Source of the DNA: Adenophora triphylla var. japonica
Taxonomy: Eukaryota; Streptophyta; Magnoliopsida; Asterales; Campanulaceae
Direction of reading: 5' to 3'
Assembly (NCBI GenBank): GCA_022495995.1
Contig: JAFEMH010006987.1
Location: 1 to 64,000, forward strand
DNA: 64,000 nt
The position numbers and the translations under genes were made by a program. This document shows positions 1 to 11,109 of the stretch, piece after piece (within the stretch, counting starts at the first letter, position 1; each line of letters starts with the position of its first letter). Under the pieces are notes generated by a model that worked only from the letters and a program-made list of their open reading frames with translations, had not been told where the DNA came from and made no database searches.

Positions 1-1455
1 GTTTTGAGATACGAATATAATACGATTTCATTATTTCAAGAATAGTGATTATAAGGCATTGAATGCAAATTTGTTTTTTTCATTTCACTGACTTACCACG
101 TTTTGAATCACTAGATTATCCCGATGATCAATTTGATCGTTATTAGGCACCATTTGGAGAAAACAACCCTACGGCAACAAGTGGGCAGAATGTGGCCCTT
201 TCAGGTTTCTGGAATCTCCCCCTTTGAAGGTATTTGGAGACACAGTTGGCAGCCAGCCAGCCAGGACCTCTGGAGCTTCAGTGACCTCCACATTATCTTT
301 TGCCAAATACAACATACTACATTTGCTTTGTACTTTGCATAAGATCATGGTTATCTGCCTTCAGGGGTTTCAAGAGTGTTCAACATAAGCCTAAACGACG
401 TATTATATATCCGTGATCTAAATGTTGTTCCATCTGGTGTTGTTGTATTTGCCAACCACTGTCCTCTTGCTGGCCTTACTAACATTACTTTAAGTCCTGC
501 TCTTTGGAGTCGAAGTTTCGTCCCGTCAATCAATGCTGGAGAAATTTTTGATGTCATGATCTTTGGAGGAAGAACACACACATGAGACGGTATGTTCATG
601 AGCCCTATTCTTTTTTTGCTCAAACATTAAAAACTTGCTTCTGAACTATCTCCATCCTTCTCAATAGTAGGATAACGTAGTTGGCCTTTTTAAGTATGTA
701 TTGCACCCAAATAAAAAAACGTGATCAAGTTATTTTGTAAAAGTTCTGTTTAGCTTGATGATTTTTTCCACTCAATGGATCAATTTGGATTGGGATTGTG
801 AAGGCTTGGTAAAGTAGTGAAGTAGCTGATAATTTCCTTAAACAGTTGAGGGTTTCTTTATTCTTCTTTGGTATTAAACAGCCCATTGAATTTAATTCTT
901 TTATTCACTTATGAACTAACCAGTGAAATAATACTTCGTGTTTCTTATTTCAGCGATTGGCTTAGAGAACTTGAATAATAGTTTTCAGAATCCTCCATTT
1001 GATTGGAGTGGCGATCCATGTTTACCCCGCCAGTACTCATGGACTGGAGTTACTTGCTCGATAGAAGGACCACGGACACGTGTCATTTCATTGTGTGTGA
1101 AATAATAGTTATATAAAAAATGTCATCTAATTCGTTGATTCAACCATTCTGCTAATGCCAATCTATGGCAATCAATTTACCATTGATGACATTAGACCAT
1201 TTTAATTGGAAATTTACCGTTTTCTCTACTACTTTTCTACAGAAACCTTACAGGTATGGGCCTTTCAGGATTACTCTCTCCCAGCATTGCTAATTTGACC
1301 GCACTGACTGATATGTAAGTGAATAGTTACTTCTTCTATTGAATGACAACAGGATTAAGTTATGCTGATCAAATGTTTTGTGTTCTTAACAGCTGGCGTG
1401 GAAATAATAATGGACCTCTTCCTCAACTCAGTACCTTGACGTTATTACAGACAGT
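1..1455 (+). pseudogene. Malectin-like/LRR receptor-like protein gene fragment (RLP4-type), broken
   Basis: Four exons are readable. Exon 1 (about 116-589) encodes the end of a malectin-like domain, with stretches such as VFNISLNDVLYIRDLNVV and INAGEIFDVMIFGGRTHT. Exon 2 (954-1092) encodes the linker with DWSGDPCLPRQYSWTGVTC. Exons 3 (1243-1314) and 4 (1393-1455) are LRR exons with GLSGLLSPSIANLTALTDI and GPLPQLSTLTLLQ. Acceptors and donors are canonical and phases join, so this is a genomic copy and not a retrocopy. It is disabled: a TAG follows DQFDRY in exon 1, a one-base loss follows WNLP, and a TGA lies near the exon 1 donor. The N-terminus lies left of the window or is missing, and no further LRR or C-terminal exon follows. 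Known family members (di-glucose-binding LRR proteins of plants) are cell-surface proteins. Family assignment is confident; functionality is very unlikely. Confidence 0.85.
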
Positions 1456-1565
1456 GTAAGTTACTTGTCTAAGTTTTATTATCATGTTTCGTTCATGTTT
1501 TTTCATGAAGCACTTAGATCACTGCATATGGAAGTCATAGCTCCTATGAGAATTTAGTTAATATA

Positions 1566-1813
1566 CTCCATGTGTCCCAAAATAAATTTTGCACTTATTT
1601 TCATGTTAGTACGAAGGAACTTGAGCAATAATTTTAGGTTAATTTAATTATCCCAATAAAAATATAAAACTTGTTGTTGATACACCAATATAAATTCTAT
1701 CAATAACAATTTTAAAATTTTCATTAGGATAATTAAATTAACCTAAAATTATTGCTCAATGTTTCTTCGTACAAATATAAAAAAAGTGTACATTTATTCT
1801 TGGACAGAGGGAG
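1566..1813. mobile_element. Stowaway-type MITE (248 bp)
   Basis: Terminal inverted repeats resemble CTCCCTCCGTCCC, written here as ctccatgtgtccc and ggacagagggag, with TA on both sides. About 45 bp of inner sequence (1609-1653 versus 1727-1772) is also inverted, so the element can fold into a long hairpin. It lies just after the last LRR exon of the receptor pseudogene. Confidence 0.85.
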
Positions 1814-1815
1814 TA

Positions 1816-2755
1816 ATATATTGTTTTTGTTAATATATTCTGAAGTTTGTGTTATTTCATTCAACAGGAGAGAGACAAGCACACATTAACATTGCAGATG
1901 GTAAGAAGAGTTTAGTTATTTTGGAATCAGAAGCATCTAGGATGGACCAAGTCAATAGAGTTCAAGGTAAACTACCATATATTTTAATGTGAACTGTTTA
2001 TTGTAACCTTCTTGGAGCTAATGGCGAAGAATGTAGCTTTTCCTGATATATTTGCAAAGTTTTTTAGTTTTTATGATAGAAAATGCTTCTGAGCATAACT
2101 ATCTTTGAACAAGTATACTGTTATTATTTTGTTAAAGATAGAACCTCTTTTTTTCTCCTTTCAAACAAATTGGATTGATAGAACTTTTTCTCTCTGAATT
2201 TTTGCTAGGCCTAATTCCTACTACTTGATTGAATTAGCTGCAGATTTATAGTACAAGCACAACAATCAGTATTGTAATTTTTTGTGGTTTTATGTAACCC
2301 ATTTGAATAACTCTGCTTGGATGCTACCTTTGTTTTTTGGGACTGATATTGTCACTTCTTTCGTCGTTTAGATCCTCCATTTGGAGTACTGGTTGCTCTT
2401 TTCCAGTTCTTTCATTTGGCTCTTGTCTCTTCATTTGATTCTAACAGTTAGAAGTTCCTTGTTTAGGTACTTTTACTTGTTCCTTATTGTGGATTGGTTG
2501 GTGTACCACTTAATTGATGATTTGGAATATGTTTGTTTGATCTATGGTGTGTCACCAAGTAATCTCACTCCCCCTTTTCTTTGTTATTTCCTTATTCACT
2601 TTAAGTTAATAAGCAGATTTGAAGAGATTTATCTCAAGATGTCCTTTTAAACTTTGTTCAGTTCACTGTGATTCAGTTACAAGCATACAATTGTTTGTAC
2701 TCCTTAATTTCTCTCTTTTAATTATTTGACGTGTGTTCTTGGCGGCATCTTGCAG
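1816..2755. other. Intron-like or unassigned sequence between the two gene fragments
   Basis: No recognised gene. A short exon-like open stretch lies at 1869-1970, between an acceptor-like ttcaacag and a donor-like aaggtaaac. One frame reads about 34 codons including KSLVILESEASRMDQVNRVQ. I do not recognise it. It may be an exon of either flanking gene fragment or of a third one. The rest is T-rich, as in plant introns. Confidence 0.4.
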
Positions 2756-2893
2756 GCACAAGACTTTAGGACACAAGGGACCAAGATGAGGAGGAAAATG
2801 TGGTTCCAGAACATGAAGATAAAGCTGATAGTTCTGGGAATTATTATTGCTTTGATTCTCATCATAGTATTATCGATTTGTAATCAAACTTAA
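2756..2893 (+). pseudogene. Last exon of a VAMP71-family R-SNARE (longin SNARE), isolated fragment
   Basis: An acceptor (tcttgcag) precedes 45 codons and a TAA. The peptide has the VAMP71 C-terminus: [15 protein letters not shown], the basic membrane-proximal part of the SNARE helix, then a transmembrane anchor with [18 protein letters not shown] and a four-residue tail. In intact family members this tail anchors the SNARE in the vacuolar or endosomal membrane. The exon itself is undamaged, but no longin domain or N-terminal SNARE exon is found upstream, where the malectin/LRR fragment lies instead. A piece of a host gene carried by a transposon, or left by rearrangement, is the best explanation. 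Confidence 0.85.
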
Positions 2894-3039
2894 GTAATTT
2901 TTATGTTGTTTTTTGATAATTTGGTGAATGTTGAACTTGTTTTTTCATGTTTTTGGTGTATGTTTTAAACTGATGCCAATTTTGGTATTTTTTGAACAGG
3001 TTGCAGTGGATTTTTAAATGCAGTATTTTTTTTTCAATT

Positions 3040-3396
3040 CTGAACAATTTACCTACGGACCATTCCGTCGGTAAATTCCTTTAAAAACTGATAATATTAT
3101 TACCGTCAGACTGGTTAGTGGTAAAACTGAACTTTTACCGACGGAATATCCGTCGGTAACCCTCCGGCGAATACGTCGGTCATAGGCCGGCAGATTTGAC
3201 CATTGCCGACGGTTATTTGGGTTTTACCGACGGACGGTCCATCGGTAATACCGACGGAAATTTCCGTCGGTATTACCAACGAGTTATTACCGATAGATTC
3301 CGAAGGAACACGACCGTCAGTAAACAATTATTGCCGACGGATTTGAAGCTTTACCGACGGATTTTTCCGTCGATAATTGCCCAGTTTCTAGTAGTG
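3040..3396. mobile_element. CACTA element, right terminal region
   Basis: The segment is packed with inverted copies of the subterminal motif (T)ACCGACGGA/TCCGTCGGTA and ends in ctagtagtg, the reverse complement of CACTACTAG, a CACTA terminus. The 3-bp duplication would be GGC at 3397-3399. No left terminus is visible; the motif block begins near 3040, just after the VAMP exon, so the left end may lie outside the window. Confidence 0.75.
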
Positions 3397-4140
3397 GGCT
3401 AAACTAGTTTTCTTCATGGATGATATATATGGATGATGTTTTGTTGATGGAGATGGTCTTGATGCTAAAAGTCTCCTTTGTGTGCATTGTTATTGATATT
3501 TTATCTAAGAGGAGATGATGTTGAGGGATCTTCCTTGTCTTCGTTGTAATTGGTTAAGCTCTTTCTTTGTGGGTTGAAAGATTGAGAGTTTCTTTTTTTC
3601 CTTTTTGCCATCTTAAAGCTTGAGTCGCGTAGCCCCACTCTTCTTGGGAAAATGTTGACAGCAACACTTTTGGCTTTCTTCATTTGTTGTTATTTGACTT
3701 TCATCACGAGCGTGTTAAGGGATGTTATCTAGCCCCTATGCCATCTAATGATAAATTTCATTCTCAAACTTGTTTAGACATTTCTATTATCCTTCCCAAA
3801 GTTTTGAATTTGTTTTTGTGATGTTCATTATTTGTGGGTCCATTGTTCCGTAATGATTTCATCATTAGCTTTGTATGTTTATCATGTTTTGTTTGAGCCA
3901 ACTTATCATTTTTAGAATTGCATGAAATTTTAATGATATTCAAGAAGTAGAACTTGGAATCATGTATAAGAACTAACAACTATTTTTATTGATAACGAAA
4001 TCCAAAATAGACAAGATAGTTTACTAGACACAAACTAGAGAGAGGGAGAGATGGACTAGAAATACGAGAAAGACTTTTGAGTACATACTAGGAAATTGAC
4101 CTAATCTAAAAAAATTATTTTCTTTTTTTCAAGGAGAAAG
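3397..4140. other. No gene seen
   Basis: T-rich sequence with only short chance open frames. No splice-linked coding stretch, terminal repeat or RNA gene was recognised. Confidence 0.5.
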
Positions 4141-4151
4141 GGAGATGATAG

Positions 4152-4295
4152 TTGTCCTTTCGAATTTGTCACTTGGAATGTCCCTATGGTTGTGCAATAA
4201 ATTTGGTAAGGATTTTTCTTTCTTATGGACAAACCGTATGGACAAATTTGAAGGGACAACCATAGGGACATTCCAAATGGACAAATATGAAAGGA
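4152..4295. repeat. Inverted repeat (hairpin), about 40-bp arms
   Basis: The left arm (4152-4190, centred on ggaatgtccctatggttgt) is repeated in inverted form at about 4256-4295, with a ~65-bp spacer. The two short opposing open frames here are a consequence of the symmetry. It could be a foldback MITE; no target duplication was identified. Confidence 0.7.
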
Positions 4296-4832
4296 CTTCC
4301 TTCCCATGGTTTATTGCAAAAACATGATCTTGACAAAGGGTTACAAAGACTCCAAGATCAAACCGGCGAGGTGAAGGAGTGTCCTAGAAAAGTATCTACA
4401 TGATATGTGGTTGATGCAGGATTGTAGCTCAATCTCCCCTTGAGGTAACATTCATATATGAGCGACTAGAGTGGGGTGCACCAACTTTGGAGAGACCGAG
4501 AGATAAAGATGACTGAAATCCGTCCTCAGTGTGGGTCCCCTGGTTAAATAAGGGTTATGTAGTGTAATGCAACAGTTAATCATAAGTGCACATGCCTGAG
4601 AATCGTATCTAGGTGATAAATAATTTTTATTAAAAGAAAAATAGATGATGGTCGGGACAAGTGGTTACCTACGTTTCCCCCTTTTGAAAGGAAGATTCAG
4701 ACCAACATAGTTCACACATAAAGAGAGAGAGAGAAAGGAGAATTCATTAATTATTACAAAGCCCGAGACAACCAATGACCGGTAAATTAAAAATCCAATC
4801 TCAAACATTCAATCATACAATCATTCATTATA
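4296..4832. other. No gene seen
   Basis: Moderately AT-rich sequence with no long open frame, terminal repeat or recognised family. Confidence 0.45.
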
Positions 4833-5312
4833 ATCTTGCAAAATATAGTTAGCAAGAGATGTATAATGATAGGATTCGAGTCTCTCATTGTTAGGAAGGT
4901 CATAAGGTGAAGAAACTCAACAAATACAGAATTTGGGATCCCCTTACGTGTCTTAAACTGAGTTGTGAACTCCCTTTTTTGAAAAAGAAACCCAAAACAA
5001 GGAACTGGAAGGCTTGTCTTGTATGAGAAAAGTGAGTCTCGTACGAGACAATCTCATCAGAGAGTAGGTTTTCTATTATTAACCATAATAATCATGCAAA
5101 ATTGAGTTAGAACAAGACTTATAATGATAAATATCGAGTCCCTCATCGTTAGAAAGGACCTAAGATAAATAAACTCTGGAAATACAAAATTTGGGATCCC
5201 CCTTACGTGTCAAAACCAAAACCGAGGTATGAACTCCACTTTTAGACAGAAACTAGAAGGCTTGTCTCGTACGGCAAAGTAGTCTCGCATGAGACAACCT
5301 AATCAGAGAGTA
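4833..5312. repeat. Tandem duplication, ~250-bp unit, two copies
   Basis: Copy 1 (4833-5066) and copy 2 (about 5087-5312) share, in order, a block ending tataatgata, atttgggatcccc with ttacgtgtc, ggaaggcttgtct or its variant, and gagacaa with atcagagagta. They are diverged by substitutions and small indels, so the duplication is old. The parent sequence is unknown. Confidence 0.7.
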
Positions 5313-6450
5313 ATATTTTTACATAATTTACAGAATTAAGAAAAGATTTATAACACCTAGTACATGCAAGCCTAAACTTCTTTAATTTTAGTCCCCATCT
5401 GAGTCGCCACTGTCAGTATGGTAAGTTTTTCAATGCACGAGTCGCCACTTAATAACAATAAGAAAAACATTTTAATGATTTTCATGAGATTCGAGGGTTC
5501 GGGGGTTAAGTTATGGAATTGGAAGGTCAAGGAGTACAAATTCTACCTAACCTTAGGATTAGTCTTTGTTTGGTATTATCGATCAATTCAATAGAAAATA
5601 TATAAGTAAAAATTAGTTAATTTAATTAATTTGTTGGAATGTCGGATTATATGCTTCGAGATCAACTTCATTAATTGAAGTGACACTAGACTAATATTTA
5701 TGATGGAATTACACTACTCTGAAGATCAATTATAGGAGATGAGAATATAATATGAAGACGTAGGAAGTTAACCTTATGATTTGAGCAATTTTCGCTTTTT
5801 CAAAGGCTTGAGATCCAGCTTCAATGGAATTAATGAAAGAATTTAGAGAGAGATTTTGAGTGTTTTGTGTATTCATTCTAGGAGATAATGTAGCAAAAAT
5901 GAGTATAGAGTGTCTAGAGAAAAACCAAGGGAGACTACCTTGTATTTATACTCGAAGGGTGACTTTCTGATCAAGAATATGAGTCATGATCATGGAAGGA
6001 ATCAAAGTCATGCTTTGGAGAGGTTTGATAAGGTAAAACATCAATGAGGAAGGTTCTAGAAAGGCCCAAATCTAGCTAAATCCTGGAATAGAGATGTAGG
6101 GATCAAGAGAGAGATCAATAAGGAAAAGGAAGAAATCAAATCCACATTCTAAGGAGGTAGTATCGTACGAAACAAGCATCATAGTTTGACTTTTTTTATC
6201 TCCAGTTATTTCATTAGTTAAGTCCAAAATTAATTAAGTTGTAAATCTAACGAAACATGACGAAATTAATGTATCTTCATCAAAATAAAAAGGCAAGATA
6301 AAGAGTAGTGTAATCATATACAATGAGTTAAAAATGGGCTACACCAGGGGTTGATGCAACAAGCAGGCCTTGACTATACAAGATTACATTATTGGTGTAA
6401 AGTAATCATGTATAATCAAGATGGTCTATAAATGAGACATTCAAAATGGA
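5313..6450. other. No gene seen; probable LTR-retrotransposon debris
   Basis: No coding stretch. The portion with gagtcgccactta (about 5440) resembles sequence common in old plant LTR elements, but no termini, primer-binding site or polypurine tract could be fixed. Confidence 0.3.
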
Positions 6451-7600
6451 GTGTCTACACCATGTGTTCAAACCATTCTCAATGTGGCTCACTCTAGGCT
6501 TTGGGACATCAATACTTTTGATGTTCGCAATGCATTTCTTAATGGAATTTTACATGAGGACTATATGAAACAAAGACCCGGGTTTATTAGTACAACCTCT
6601 CCTTCTCATGTCTGTAAGCTTCATACGGTAATCTATGGTTTGAAGCAGTCTCATCATGCCTGGTTTCAATGCTTACACGACTTTCTTCTTCTTCATCATG
6701 GCTTCTTCAAGAGCCGCTCTGACTCCTCATTATTTCTTCCTCCGCTACCATCGTTTTGCCGGTTATTGATGCCATCTATGACACATTCGATAGTCGCCTC
6801 GGTGATTTGAGTTTCTTATTGGGACTCGAAGAAACACATACTAGTGATATTTTACATCTTGGTCAATCTCAATATGCTCTCGACCTCCTTGCTCGGTTCA
6901 ACATGTTAATTTGCAAATATCTATCTTCTCATTATCTACCTTGCACTCGGCACTCTAGTCAGGATGGAGATCCGTTACATGTCCCTACTACTTACATGAG
7001 CCTTGTTGGGGGCCTTTAATATCTCACCTTGACTCGACCTGACAATGCCTTCTCGATTAATTGGGTATGTCAATTCATGCATCAAAGGGATAACCCATTT
7101 GGCATAACCTTCCATCGATCACCATCCCTCTCCATCAGTGCTTACTCTCATGCTGAGCAGCGGATCCTAATGATTATCGATCCACTACTGGTGCATGCAA
7201 CTTTATTAGTCTTAACCTTGTTTCCTGGACTGCCAAGAAACAAACTACTACTTCCTGCTCCAATAGTGAAGCTCAGTACCATTTCCTTGCTACCACGATT
7301 GCAAAACTTTAGTGGTTTTCCTATCTTTTTCGTGAACTCAGACTTTCTTTTACTCCTTCATACTTTTCTTTCACAATCTCTCTACACTTCATATGGCTCG
7401 CAATATTATCTTCCATGAACGCACTCGACAGATTGAGATTGACTATCACTTTATTCGTGAGTTGGTCACTCGTGGTTTCCTAAAGTTACACTATGTCCCT
7501 ACTCATGACATAATTGTCGATATATTCATGAAGGACTTGTATAAACCCCTATTTCAAGCACTATCAGTCAAGCTACATCTTCCCTACAAACGCCTAGCTT
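6451..7600 (+). pseudogene. Ty1-copia pol remnant (reverse transcriptase and RNase H)
   Basis: Three overlapping frames together hold decayed copia reverse transcriptase. The segment DVRNAFLNG followed by QRPGF and CKLHTVIYGLKQS is the RVT_2 core. GDLSFLLGLE with LGQSQYALDLL comes next, then the RTRPD-like stretch and an RNase H end with HERTRQIEIDYHFIREL. Frameshifts and stops separate the parts, and the catalytic YVDD segment is lost between about 6720 and 6780. Gag, protease and integrase are absent, so the element is 5'-truncated. It is followed immediately by a polypurine tract and LTR, giving the orientation. Confidence 0.85.
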
Positions 7601-7860
7601 GAGAGGGGGGGTATTAAATGTGATATACGGAAGGGTGTATATCGGGATATATATGAATGTATTCTAGGATAGTAGTAGTTATTTTTTGATTATGATTTGT
7701 AACTATCCGAGTCCTTAGTTATAGGCTAGTATAAAGAGTCTATAGTTAGAGAGTTACCTAGTATATCATAACTAGGTCTGATGTATATATTGTATGACTG
7801 ATTGGTTGATCAATAACATAGCAGAATAATTTCTCACGCCTCCTTCTTCTCATTCTATCA
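7601..7860 (+). mobile_element. Polypurine tract and 3' LTR of the Copia remnant
   Basis: The purine run gagaggggggg (7601-7611) lies just after the pol remnant. The presumed LTR runs 7612-7860, begins TATTAAATG and ends TCTATCA. It has no partner LTR in the window, so the boundaries come from position and terminal dinucleotides only. Confidence 0.6.
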
Positions 7861-8494
7861 TGGAATCGGTTATTCTACGATTTTAAAACTCTTAGGATGA
7901 TTTCGGGTGTTTAAATCCTTTTCTACACACACACTGTAAGCGATACATATTATTATGGTATGAGCCACCAACCACCAATCCATGTTGGTTTGATTGCTTC
8001 TTCTGCTACTCCTCTTTATGTTGGGGATTTTTTTAATCTCAAATTCAAATTTCAATTGGATTTTCAAAATCACGTGGATGATTTTATTTTCTACTGCATG
8101 TACGAGAGGAATTGTGAGTCGTTATGGATTGAGGACAAAACGCTATTCCTAATTGTATTAGGATAGGATTTATATTTGCCTATATAAATGGTACGACGAT
8201 TATCACTTTGTATGTGCCTTGGTGGTAGCGAGAGGGATCCCTTAGCAAAATATACAATCATGGCTCCCTTAGGAGAGAAAGCTTGTTAGAAATATATACA
8301 ATCATAAGTGATTTGTATATTGTTTGCATGTGTATTCAAGAATGTACATTCTTTTAATATCGTACGTTTGGATGAGTGGTGAGTCCTTTGCGAGTTTCTT
8401 AATTAAAACGTAGCCCATTGTTGTTGTTGTAAATCAGGTAAATCTTGTGTTATTGATTATTCTTTAATATTACAGTAAATATTATAAATTGAAA
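7861..8494. other. No gene seen
   Basis: AT-rich flank of the large CACTA element. The short open frames at 7870-8166 on both strands have no recognisable domain. Confidence 0.5.
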
Positions 8495-8519
8495 TTACAC
8501 TACAAGAAAACATGCAGAT

Positions 8520-8915
8520 ACCGACGGATTTTTCCGTCGGTAAATACACAAAATCCGTCGCTAAATCAAATTAGCGACGAATTAGTGACGAAAAATTCCG
8601 TTGTTAAAATGTGAGTCAATAAAATCTTTCGACAGAATACCGACATTTTTCCATTCGATTACCGACGGATATTTCTGTCGCTGTTGTTTTAAAATCTGTT
8701 AGCAATTTCGTAAAATAATCGACCAATTCAAAGCTTATTGCGACGGATTAGCGATGGATTTTCTGTCTCTATGTAAATGGTCGTTTTATTTTTAACCATT
8801 TTAGCGACGGATTAGTGACGAATTATCCGTCACTATATTTATTAAAAAAAATCAACTTTTTTTAAATGTCAAATTATTGACGGCTTTCCCGACGGATATT
8901 TCTGTCGTTAAATTT
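8520..8915. repeat. Left subterminal repeat block of CACTA-1
   Basis: Many copies of (T)AGCGACGGA or CCGACGGA occur in both orientations, often as near-palindromes with an A/T-rich centre. Such clusters next to CACTA ends are transposase-binding regions in known En/Spm elements. Confidence 0.8.
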
Positions 8916-9399
8916 GCATTCTATATTTAAAAAATTATATATATATTTAAAAACAAATTATAATGTCAATCAATTTAAATCAGTCCCTTAATTTTTCTTA
9001 TTCTTAAATCAGTCCCTTAACTTTTATTAATCTTAAATTAGTCATTGATATATCACTGTTACACTTTATTCCCCTAAACTTCTTTTATACTCAAATCGGT
9101 CCTTAGATATCCTTTCATTTCAACTTTGATCACTTAACAAATCACATCTGTCATGACCATCACACCAATATAATGAACAAAGTCCAAAGAAACAAATTTC
9201 AACCAAGAAAATTAAATCAAATTTCAATTGAGAAAAAATAAACCAAATTCCATCAAGAAAATTAACACATAACCTCTATAGATTAAAAAATTTACACAAT
9301 ATTTTCAAGTACGAATAAATTAAAAAATTATCAAAAAAAAATATTACAACCGAAAATGTTAAAAATCACAAAAGATTCAAATAAAAATATTGAACCAAA

Positions 9400-9860
9400 G
9401 TCGGAGATCTACAACCCAAGGAGAAAGAGACGATGTTGACTAGAGCGATCGACGTCGGTGATGGAGGAAGCATAAGCGGCGAAAATGGAGTTACCAACGC
9501 CGGAGATGGAGGAAGCTTGACTGGCGGAAATGGAGGGGAGAGGGGGTGACGGTGATGGCAGTGAAGGGGAGAGAATGAGGAAGATGAGGGGGTGATTGAG
9601 AGAGAATGAAAGAGGCGACGATGATGGCAGTGAAGAGGAAAGGGGGCGATGGTGATGGAGTAAAGGGGAGAGGGGGCGATAGTGAGGCAGTGAAGGGGAG
9701 AGAATGACGGAGACTCTGATTGAGAGAGAATGAGGGAGGCTCCTAGAATGAGAGGTAAAGAATCAAATGTGGTAGGGTTTTGTTAGGATGAATTTGGATC
9801 ATTGGATGTGTGTGATTAATGGTCCAGATTGATTTAAAAATCAATCCATGTGAAATTAGA
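9400..9860 (-). other. GA-rich, gene-5'-end-like module inside CACTA-1
   Basis: On the minus strand this reads as a pyrimidine-rich, Ser/Pro-coding stretch resembling a plant 5'UTR plus the start of a low-complexity coding region. The duplicate copy (24640-25080) is open for 125 codons on the minus strand, but the translation is repetitive and has no domain. The flanking text containing ttggatgtgtgtgattaatgg recurs in related form in the element at 46 kb. It could be a captured host-gene start or a remnant internal promoter. No product is assigned. Confidence 0.4.
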
Positions 9861-11109
9861 AAGCCAATCGAAAGAAGTGTATTTGTGTTTTGGTTGGATG
9901 AATTTGGACCATTGGATTCATTTATATTTGATGTATTTAATGGTAAATATGTTGCTTGGGGTAGTGATACATGTGAATATATGTGTTCTAATGATTTATT
10001 GCCACCTCTTATGTTTATTTGTTTATCACAAAAATCTATTAAAGACCATAGTAATTTGTAAAAATAATTATTAATATACCTAATAGTTGAATAATATATA
10101 ATAAATAAAAATTATGATAATAATATAGAACAAAATACGTAAAACAACAAAATAAATTAAACTTCTAAGAAATATTAATATACCTAAGACTTGAATTCCA
10201 CTCTGAATCCCAAAACAATAATGCCCAAAAATATAATTTATTGATAATAATAATTTAATAATTTAAACTTCTAAGAAATATTAATATACCTAAGTAATAA
10301 TTGATATTAATAAATTATAAAAAAATAGTTATTAACAGTAATAATAATTTAATCTTTAAAAGAAATTTTCATATTGCTTATTACTACATCCCAAATCTGA
10401 TATACTTATATCTCAAACCTTAAATCCTAAATCATATACATATATCCCAAACCCTAAAAATATGATTTATTGATAATAAGTAATAATTGACATTTTTCAT
10501 CTTTCCTTAAATCATATTTCTACCCCTACACCCTCATTTCTATATAATAATAATTAGTAAAAATAATTTATAATAATAATAATTTAAAATATAAAATAAT
10601 ATTATATCATACACATAAAAAAAGTTAAGAATTTTTAATATACCCAATCCCTTAAATATATATCATATACTCATACGGCAGACACCCATACCCTATACCC
10701 TAAAACATAACTCATATCCTATACCATATACCCATACACCAGACACCAATATTTTATACCCCAAATCATATACTCCGTATCATATACACATATCATATAC
10801 TCTAAATCATAACCCATATATATAGATATATACCCTAAACCTTAACATATACCCTAAAACATAACCATCTATATTATAAATCACACCATTGTTTTGAACA
10901 GTGGTGTGAATAGTTCCATCCGCGGAAATGACCATTTTGCCCTCAGTATTAACTCCCTTTCCCATTTCGCCCCTAAAAAAAAAATTCAAATTAATTTTTT
11001 TTTTTTTAAATGTGGCCTTGGACACGGGCATATTTAAAAAAATAAAAAATTTAAAAAAACAAAAAACGTGGCCTTGGACACGGGCTTAGGCTAGTACCCT
11101 ATATTCTAA

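Noticed and set aside
2381..2650. 89-codon hydrophobic frame that looks like a membrane protein
   Set aside because: Lies in T-rich intron-like sequence before the VAMP exon; hydrophobicity reflects T-rich codons and no family is recognised.
8520..8915. Regular palindromic CCGACGGA repeats as a CRISPR-like array
   Set aside because: Repeats are irregularly spaced, in both orientations, in a plant nuclear context and adjacent to CACTA termini; they are subterminal transposase-binding repeats.
10680..10870. Interstitial telomere tract (ccctaaacc words)
   Set aside because: Only scattered CCCTAAA/CCCTATA words within an AT-rich transposon interior; no continuous telomere array.
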